From IMG/VR virus record IMGVR_UViG_3300025594_000052, positions 1-26,377 of that record: 26,377 nt of DNA, one strand, 5' to 3'. A model generated the notes under the pieces. The model had not been told where the DNA came from, did no database searches, and saw only the letters and a program-made list of their open reading frames with translations. Of the stretch, positions 20,241 through 26,377 are shown piece after piece. This DNA is from a virus. Position 1 is the stretch's first letter; each line of letters begins with the position of its first letter. A program made the translations under genes and the position numbers.

Positions 20241-21356
20241 TTAACGACCGATAGTATTCCTAGTATCACTAGGCACTAAACTAGTAATACCACTAAATAC
20301 AGGAAAGTCCATAGAACCATAACCTCTATTATAAATACTATTTAATATTCCTTGTTGCATTTCTTGTGCTGGGTTATAAGCAGTGTAGTAATTACCTATG
20401 TTGTCAAAACTATAAGGATTCATACTCATTTGATTTTGAATATCATTAAACTGTATTCCTGTTGGGTTAGTATAAATATCTGTGATAGGGTTGCTAACAG
20501 GATTAGTTATACCTGGATTATAAACATCTCCTGCGTACCCTGAACCACCGTCCCCTTCTGATGGAGCTGTGCCTGTGTCTGGGCTAGGAGCAGGAGCAGG
20601 AGCAGGTGTCGGTGCATATAAAAAATTACCGTAGGTTTGCCTTTGCATTTCTAATAGTTTATCCATGTCTGTAGTAGCTGGTCTGCTATATCCAGGGTCA
20701 ACTATTTGGTCAATTTGTGGAGCTGTAAAGTAGCTACCTAAACCAGTCATACTGCCTTCAGGTACTTCTACATTAGGAGTAATTAAATTTCTATCGTCAA
20801 CTACAGGTGTAGCAGTAGTTATACCACTGTCCACGATTGTTGGGCTAGGTTCGGAAAAAACTGAAGGCGGAGGAGGTGTAGGTGAGGGTGTATAAGTTGT
20901 TGGTGGAATAGTTCCTGCTGGACCCTCAACATTACCTTGCTCATATCCTGGAGGAAATTCACCTGTTTCGGGATCTCTTACTACTACTCCTGGTCCAGGA
21001 TTAGTAGGATCTCCTACTACCAACATATAATCAGATAAATCATAATCAGATGTAGTATCTTCAACATCTTCTACTACTTCCTGAGAAACGCCTGTATCTT
21101 CTAAACCAGTTTCAACAGTTTCAACAGTTTCTACTTCTGGCTCTATAACTGGTGGTTGATAACCAAATATACCTTGTGGCATATTGGCTAATATATTATC
21201 TAAAGTTATTTGAGGAATACTAAAACCACCTAAACCACCACCTAAATTAATTTGTTGTTGTGGCATAACAGGTGGAGTTGCTGTTTGATTTCTAGGATCA
21301 ACAAACTCGGTTTCATCAAATCTGTTTAAATTACTGATTCTGTCATATACGCTCAT
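20241..21356 (-). CDS. Pro-rich low-complexity protein, probably virion-associated
   Basis: A 371-residue protein dominated by Pro, Thr, Ser, Gly and acidic residues. It has an N-terminal Gly/Gln stretch, an ETVETVET run, a PTTYTPSPTPPPP stretch, and an APAPAPSP linker encoded by three perfect 6-base repeats. The C-terminal 100 residues are richer in Asn, Tyr and Gly (SMNPYSFDNIGNYYTAYNPAQEM). No catalytic motif or signal peptide. Such composition suits a flexible tail, fibre-attachment or ejected protein. It starts one base after the stop of the 905-aa gene and ends one base from the SNF2 stop. Unknown family. Confidence 0.7.
   Translation of the reverse strand: MSVYDRISNLNRFDETEFVDPRNQTATPPVMPQQQINLGGGLGGFSIPQITLDNILANMPQGIFGYQPPVIEPEVETVETVETGLEDTGVSQEVVEDVEDTTSDYDLSDYMLVVGDPTNPGPGVVVRDPETGEFPPGYEQGNVEGPAGTIPPTTYTPSPTPPPPSVFSEPSPTIVDSGITTATPVVDDRNLITPNVEVPEGSMTGLGSYFTAPQIDQIVDPGYSRPATTDMDKLLEMQRQTYGNFLYAPTPAPAPAPSPDTGTAPSEGDGGSGYAGDVYNPGITNPVSNPITDIYTNPTGIQFNDIQNQMSMNPYSFDNIGNYYTAYNPAQEMQQGILNSIYNRGYGSMDFPVFSGITSLVPSDTRNTIGR
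20587..20604. repeat. Three perfect 6-base tandem units (GGAGCA)
   Basis: Three identical units encode the Ala-Pro linker of the 371-aa protein. Slippage would change linker length in frame by two residues per unit. Confidence 0.8.
21108..21131. repeat. 9-base tandem repeat encoding Val-Glu-Thr
   Basis: AGTTTCAAC is repeated twice perfectly, followed by a partial third copy. It encodes the VETVETVET run of the 371-aa protein. Because the unit is a multiple of three, copy-number change would keep the frame. Confidence 0.75.
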
Positions 21357-21357
21357 G

Positions 21358-24075
21358 TTAGTATTTTAACTCCATTAACGATTCTCCGCCTCTATTAAGT
21401 TCAAGATCTTCCATATTAAACAGAGAGTTGTAGTCTTCAAATGTAAAGGCGTCTGCAGTTGGTATTTTTCCTGTGTCTTTATCTGTATACCCAGAAACAC
21501 TTTCTGTGCTTCTACCATATTCTCTACCTACACCACGGAGAAAAGCTCGTGCTCCAGGAGATTGTAAAAAGTTACGTGCTGCTTTTTCATCTAATAGTTT
21601 TTGTGGATCCATTAATACTTCCACTAATTTTCTATTTGAGTATACTCCTAAACCTTGTTGAGCAGCACTCAATGCCCTACCAGGAGCAGTAAAAAACCCA
21701 ATGTACACCCTTGCTAGTTTTTTCATAATCTCTACCATAAAAGGAGGAGCATCTTTCATTCCTCGTCCTACTTCTAGTCTATCGATTAATTTACCATACG
21801 TTCTTAAGTTTTTAGAAAAATTTTTAGGAAACCATTCATCTAACATAGCTCCGTATTCATCAGCGTATTTAACAAGTTTAGCACCATCAAAATTTGTAGT
21901 TTGATCTTTCATATCTTTTAAGATTTGTAATCTATACTCATCTGATAATTGTTGATTGTCTCCTATAATTTCTTTAACTTTTCTAGTTCTAGTGATACCA
22001 CTTTTTTGTTTTGTCCAAGTTTCATTGAAAATAAACTCTGGGTCTTTGTCAGCCCTTGCTCCCCATGGTTCTTTTCTTAAATCATCGATAATTTTATTGT
22101 AGTTTTTTTCTTGTCTTGCAAGTTGTTCGCCCCAACGACGAGCATCGGTAAGGGAGGTTATTTCCTCTTTAGTAAGTAAATCGTCTATTGAATTTTTATT
22201 TGCATTAATAAAATCATCATGTTTTTTAACACTTAAAGGCATTAAGTTTCCTGCCTCATCTCTACCCATGGTGTTTTTATATTTATTAAGTAAAGCATTT
22301 TTTAAATAATTTCGAGCTTCAGGAAACTGACCGTCGTCTAATAATTCTTGAAAGAATTTTCTATTACCTGTGTTAGATAAATCTAGAATGTTGTCTAAAA
22401 CTTTTTCATTGTTTTTGTTATCCGCAAGCATCTTGTTCAATTTGACTTTAAAACTACCATAAGGGTCAATTGTTTTATCGCCTTTTGACTTTCCTGCTGC
22501 TTTACGAACTTCTTCTAAAGTATCTCGTATGTATTTAAGAGCATACTCTGGTTCTATTTCTGGGTCGCTAAGTAAGTTTAATTGATCGCTAAAGTTTCCT
22601 CTTGTGTTCTCTATTTGTTTTTCAATTTCTAAAACTCTAGGGTCAACAGAGCTGTCAAACTCGCCCTTCATCTCTTTTCCCATTTGTTCTCTTCGGAGAA
22701 CAATATCACTGCCTTCTAATTCTTTTAAATTTTCTTGTACTGTGCCTGTTTTAGTAGGTATACTTTCACCTGCACTTTCTAGTTGAACGTCTAAACCTTC
22801 TTCTCTTGCACGTCTGGCTTCATCTAATCTACCTTTTACTAATTGAGCTTGTTTCCCACCTTGAGACGCTGCATCTAAAATTTCACCTTGATAGCCTTCT
22901 CTAGTAATAATAGAACCAACATTACCAGCTTCCATAATTTCTGGTACAGTTGCGGTAGTTAAAACTTTTTGTGCTGCTTCGTCACCTTCTGCTGCTAATT
23001 TCAAATCCTTAAAAGCAGACTCAAATTCATCGTAATCAAACCCATCAATAGAGTATCCGCCTTTACCTGCTTGTTTCATAATAACTGAGCCGATAGCGTT
23101 AGCTCCCAATGCAAACAATAAAGTAACACCAGCATCTTTTAAAGCAGTTTTATAAATTTTATCTGCTGTGTATGTCTCGTCTAATAAACCTCTTTTTTCT
23201 AAATCTTTAAGGATGTTAAACCTAGCTATAAAACCAGCTACAGTTTCTCCTGCTATTATGGGTGTTACTGCTGCTTTACCTGCACCTGTCACAGCACCTA
23301 CAGCAGTTCCTGTTCCTTGAATTATACCTTTACCTATAGGTCCAGCATCTAACGTGTCTGCTACACCAGTAGCTATTGTATAACCTCCAACTCCTCCAGC
23401 TATTGGACCAGTGACTTTGCTAGCAGGGTTCATAGTACTCGCTAACCCTGCAACAGCTCCCACAATTTCAGGAACAAGTTGGCTGCCCACAGCTTTTATA
23501 TTACCCATATCTAATCCAGGTGGATTAATATATGTAAATTCATTTGTTGTTGGGTCTTTATAAATAATTTCTTTATTGTAAGGTTCTCTTTGAAACTGGT
23601 AATCAAAATTTAAAGGTGTGTCGTAATTATTAGCATAATACTGTCTTACTAATTTTTGAACTCCAGACTCATATACATCTTCAGGTAAATAAGACGCATA
23701 CTCTGCAATTTCAGTAGCAGGATTTTCTCTACTTACACCTGCTCTTTCTGCAGCTAAAGTGCCAGCATCAGTAGGATTAAATACTTCTTCAAAGCCTCTT
23801 AGTTTTACTCCACCTGGCAACGGAATATTACCTATTTGCATTGGACCACTTTCCAAAGTTGTTGCTCTGTCTCTAAAACCTCCAGGTCGACCAACCATTA
23901 AGTCTAATAAAGATGGACTAACGCCCATTTTTTCTACTAAAAAGTTTTTTACATCTGCACGAGGGCTTCCTTGCGGATAAGGTAAATCTGCCACAGGCTC
24001 AGGAGTATCAATCATTTGACTATTTTCCAGCTCTTGAATAAAAGGATCAAGATCTACTACATCATTTTGTGCCAT
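21358..24075 (-). CDS. Large internal virion / ejection-type protein with membrane-active region
   Basis: A 905-residue protein with no enzyme motif that I can see. Residues 1-190 are acidic and soluble. Residues about 193-285 are extremely rich in Ala, Gly and Val (for example EIVGAVAGLAS and GTGTAVGAVTGAG), resembling membrane-inserting segments, followed by a second hydrophobic stretch at about 315-334 (GVTLLFALGANAIGSVIM). Residues about 400-740 are charged and helical, probably coiled coil. This outline fits phage proteins ejected into the host envelope, such as internal virion proteins, but I see no specific homology, so the role is inferred. It starts one base after the stop of the preceding large gene. 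Confidence 0.6.
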   Translation of the reverse strand: MAQNDVVDLDPFIQELENSQMIDTPEPVADLPYPQGSPRADVKNFLVEKMGVSPSLLDLMVGRPGGFRDRATTLESGPMQIGNIPLPGGVKLRGFEEVFNPTDAGTLAAERAGVSRENPATEIAEYASYLPEDVYESGVQKLVRQYYANNYDTPLNFDYQFQREPYNKEIIYKDPTTNEFTYINPPGLDMGNIKAVGSQLVPEIVGAVAGLASTMNPASKVTGPIAGGVGGYTIATGVADTLDAGPIGKGIIQGTGTAVGAVTGAGKAAVTPIIAGETVAGFIARFNILKDLEKRGLLDETYTADKIYKTALKDAGVTLLFALGANAIGSVIMKQAGKGGYSIDGFDYDEFESAFKDLKLAAEGDEAAQKVLTTATVPEIMEAGNVGSIITREGYQGEILDAASQGGKQAQLVKGRLDEARRAREEGLDVQLESAGESIPTKTGTVQENLKELEGSDIVLRREQMGKEMKGEFDSSVDPRVLEIEKQIENTRGNFSDQLNLLSDPEIEPEYALKYIRDTLEEVRKAAGKSKGDKTIDPYGSFKVKLNKMLADNKNNEKVLDNILDLSNTGNRKFFQELLDDGQFPEARNYLKNALLNKYKNTMGRDEAGNLMPLSVKKHDDFINANKNSIDDLLTKEEITSLTDARRWGEQLARQEKNYNKIIDDLRKEPWGARADKDPEFIFNETWTKQKSGITRTRKVKEIIGDNQQLSDEYRLQILKDMKDQTTNFDGAKLVKYADEYGAMLDEWFPKNFSKNLRTYGKLIDRLEVGRGMKDAPPFMVEIMKKLARVYIGFFTAPGRALSAAQQGLGVYSNRKLVEVLMDPQKLLDEKAARNFLQSPGARAFLRGVGREYGRSTESVSGYTDKDTGKIPTADAFTFEDYNSLFNMEDLELNRGGESLMELKY

Positions 24076-24076
24076 C

Positions 24077-26377
24077 TTATTTACCGTTATACATATTTAT
24101 AAATGCTCGATACAATTCTGGTGTACCTGCATTATTAAAATAATTTCTCAAAGCAACGTTTAAAGTTGCTTTCTCTTCTTTTGGAAGGTTTCTAGCATGA
24201 GCAACCAATTGAGCAAAAGTAACTTCTCCTGAACCTAAGTTATACCCAGACATATCATCAGGGTTATAACTTACTCCATTCACCAGAGTAGGTTCAATAG
24301 TGATAGGGGTTCTTCTTATTCCATCAGAATCTACTTGACTAGTAGAAGCTCGACTAACAGGACCGAGACCATCAAGTAACTCATCAATTTCTCTTATTCT
24401 AGCTAAAGTTTGTTCATTACTTTTTGTGGCATCCCAAGCATTTACACCTTGCCATTCCATAAATCCAGTTTCCTCGTTTTTTCCTCGTTTTTGATAAGAA
24501 TAAAAATCAGATGCAGCGTTCTCTGATGCTGCTTCTAGGTAGGATTTTTCTTGTAACAATACGTCTCTTTTTAAATCTGTAATCAAAGCTCTTGCCGAAT
24601 CTGCATTTGCTGCTAATCTACCTACTCTTTCAAATTGTGTTATTAAATCTTTATCACTAATAGCACGCATATCTGTAGAAGCTTCTCCACCCATAGAACC
24701 AGCAGAAAGAATAGCTAGTCCAAACAGACCTGCTTGAATTCTTTCTCTTTCAACGTTGGTTGAACTCATCCAATTAGCTGTAGTTGAGCTCAGTAATTTT
24801 TCAAACTCAGGCATTTGTTGTACATGTCTAAATAGTTCGTTATAAGTAGCGTTTCTTGCAACACCATCTTCGCCCACTATTTGGTACTCAAATTTGTTTA
24901 TTGGTGTACCTTCGAACATGCCTGTAGAACTTTCAAACAATCTACCAACAGAAGCTAAAGAAGTAGCGAGTTTTGTAGCTGGAGTAATAAGTCTACCTGC
25001 AGGGTTGTCAAAAGCCAGATCAACGTCTGGTCCCATTCCGTCCATAATTTCTAGAATATTGTCTGCTGTTTGAAAAATACGAGTAGTCATAAATTTTCTA
25101 TTAGCGAAATTTGTTTTTGTTTCTCTTATTAATTTATTAACATCATCAGCAGTTTGACCAGCATTAAAAGGAAGTGTATTTTTACCTATACTAATAGTTG
25201 AGTCCCCATTAGATATATTGGCGGATAGACCACCTGATACTGTATATTTATCCATGTTATTAAGATATTCTCTCATAGATATTGGTTTTAACATGTCATT
25301 TGTTCTATCAATAACTTCAATAGTCTCGTCAGGTTTAAAAGAAGCGACATCTAAATTTTCATCATTTGCATATCTAACATAGTCGTCTTGATTACCACGC
25401 ACATATGTATAACCAGCTTTGGAACCTTTATCTTTAAAGCCTATTACTATACTGTCAGATTTAGTCTCAACCCCAGCTTTTGCAAAATTAGTTATTGCTC
25501 CATTTTTTACTAATTCTCTGTATTTTGCTGCTTCGCTATTACTCATCCAAGTTGTGAAATTATCTCCGTTGTTATATGTAATTGTAAAATTGCTCCCTGA
25601 AGCAGCACTGTTATTTGCATCGTATTCCATTATGGAATTTACACCGTAACGATCTTTAAAATTTGCAACTTCTAGACTAGTCATAGATTCTAAGTTAGAA
25701 TTAGCTTGTCCAGGTATTTTAGTAACATAATCTTTACGTGTCCCAGCCCTACTTTCGTAACCAGTTTTTAATTGATAGTCAATATTTTTCTTTATTATAT
25801 CTGCGATAGTGGCGTCAACTGACATCATATTTTTAATATCTATGTCTTGTATTTGAGCGTCGTATTTAGATTGCCCTTGTTTTTTAGCGACAGCGTATTT
25901 ACCAACTGATTTACTTAAAGCTGTGCGCCAGTTGTCGCCTGCTTCTCCTGATTCTATTAAACTAAGACCTGCGACTAAAAACGGTAGACCTTCATCTGGA
26001 GTTTTAATTAAATCTTTATAGTTTTGACCAGCATCTTTATAGTAATCTACTAAAGCTGAACGGTATATATCTAATACTTTTTTTTCTGGCAACTCCGATA
26101 GAGCTCCTTGAGCACTCAAAAGTCCTTGCATTTCTTCAACAGGCTCTTCTGATTCTAGTGCTATACTTGCGTTAGCTTGGTTAAGTTGTTGTATAATACT
26201 TGGTTTGTCGACCGTGCCTCCTGTGGCGGGATCAAAACCTAGTTCTTCTGTTAAATAGTCTGCTATATCTGTACCAACGTTTGGCACTACATCAGCTACG
26301 TCAGGTTGTAAATTACCTTGAAGGGAGTTTATACCTTGTGGGCTAGACATAGGCATACTTGGTCTTGGTATGTTTAA
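24077..26377 (-). CDS. Large virion-like protein, 5' end outside window
   Basis: A long protein of at least 759 residues from the first internal ATG (26356). That ATG has no ribosome binding site, and the frame stays open through the right edge, so the gene probably begins outside the window. The visible part is soluble and helical, with an acidic N-terminal portion (VADVVPNVGTDIADYLTEEL), a mixed middle rich in Asn, Asp and Ser (about 240-400), and a helical C-terminal half (for example FQTADNILEIMDGMG and LIRETKTNFANRKFMTTRIF). No catalytic motif or membrane segment stands out. Its size and place beside the 905-aa protein suggest a structural or ejected virion protein; not recognised. Confidence 0.65.
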   Translation of the reverse strand, partial: LNIPRPSMPMSSPQGINSLQGNLQPDVADVVPNVGTDIADYLTEELGFDPATGGTVDKPSIIQQLNQANASIALESEEPVEEMQGLLSAQGALSELPEKKVLDIYRSALVDYYKDAGQNYKDLIKTPDEGLPFLVAGLSLIESGEAGDNWRTALSKSVGKYAVAKKQGQSKYDAQIQDIDIKNMMSVDATIADIIKKNIDYQLKTGYESRAGTRKDYVTKIPGQANSNLESMTSLEVANFKDRYGVNSIMEYDANNSAASGSNFTITYNNGDNFTTWMSNSEAAKYRELVKNGAITNFAKAGVETKSDSIVIGFKDKGSKAGYTYVRGNQDDYVRYANDENLDVASFKPDETIEVIDRTNDMLKPISMREYLNNMDKYTVSGGLSANISNGDSTISIGKNTLPFNAGQTADDVNKLIRETKTNFANRKFMTTRIFQTADNILEIMDGMGPDVDLAFDNPAGRLITPATKLATSLASVGRLFESSTGMFEGTPINKFEYQIVGEDGVARNATYNELFRHVQQMPEFEKLLSSTTANWMSSTNVERERIQAGLFGLAILSAGSMGGEASTDMRAISDKDLITQFERVGRLAANADSARALITDLKRDVLLQEKSYLEAASENAASDFYSYQKRGKNEETGFMEWQGVNAWDATKSNEQTLARIREIDELLDGLGPVSRASTSQVDSDGIRRTPITIEPTLVNGVSYNPDDMSGYNLGSGEVTFAQLVAHARNLPKEEKATLNVALRNYFNNAGTPELYRAFINMYNGK

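Overview
The window is AT-rich, very densely packed phage DNA. Almost every gene lies on the minus strand, adjacent genes repeatedly share ATGA/GTGA start-stop overlaps, and the gene set (terminase small subunit, family A DNA polymerase, primase, two helicases, Cas4-like nuclease, very large virion-like proteins, many short unknown proteins) is that of a double-stranded DNA tailed bacteriophage. The style (Leu-type PolA, TET/JBP-associated glycosyltransferase, DUF932, DUF1289) is reminiscent of marine phages, but nothing in the window fixes the host. No integrase, lysis gene, large terminase, capsid or tRNA gene was found, so this is only part of a genome.

Reading in the minus-strand direction (high to low coordinates), three long proteins, probably virion components, lie at 26377-20241. 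They end one base from the convergent end of the only plus-strand gene, an SNF2-type helicase (18794-20239). A 387-base divergent control region (18407-18793) separates that helicase from a long leftward replication and nucleotide-metabolism operon: small unknown proteins, an SSB-like protein with an acidic tail, a terminator-like hairpin, an AEP-type primase, a UvrD-type helicase, a glycosylase-like protein, a helical-domain protein of the 5-hmdU kinase / aGPT-PPlase group, a TAGT glycosyltransferase, a thymidylate synthase homologue, a Cas4-like nuclease, an Nmad1-like protein, DNA polymerase A, a sigma-region-4-like HTH protein and a DUF1289 protein. Further left come DUF932, a protein sharing a C-terminal domain with a small basic protein at 663-935, several unknowns, the small terminase subunit, two different 2-oxoglutarate/Fe(II) oxygenases, and at the left edge a DUF3846-like protein.

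The most interesting part is about 9.3-13.7 kb. A thymidylate synthase homologue with an altered active site sits beside a DNA-modifying glycosyltransferase family, a helical domain known from thymidine hypermodification, an Nmad1-like protein and a glycosylase-like protein. I infer a base-hypermodification system: a modified pyrimidine nucleotide is made and incorporated, then decorated on the DNA, probably to evade restriction. The combination lacks the expected P-loop hmdU kinase and TET/JBP oxygenase in this window, so its chemistry may be unusual.

Small genes missed by a length cutoff were recovered at 2888-3004 and 4029-4208, and several starts were moved to ribosome-binding-site-supported codons.
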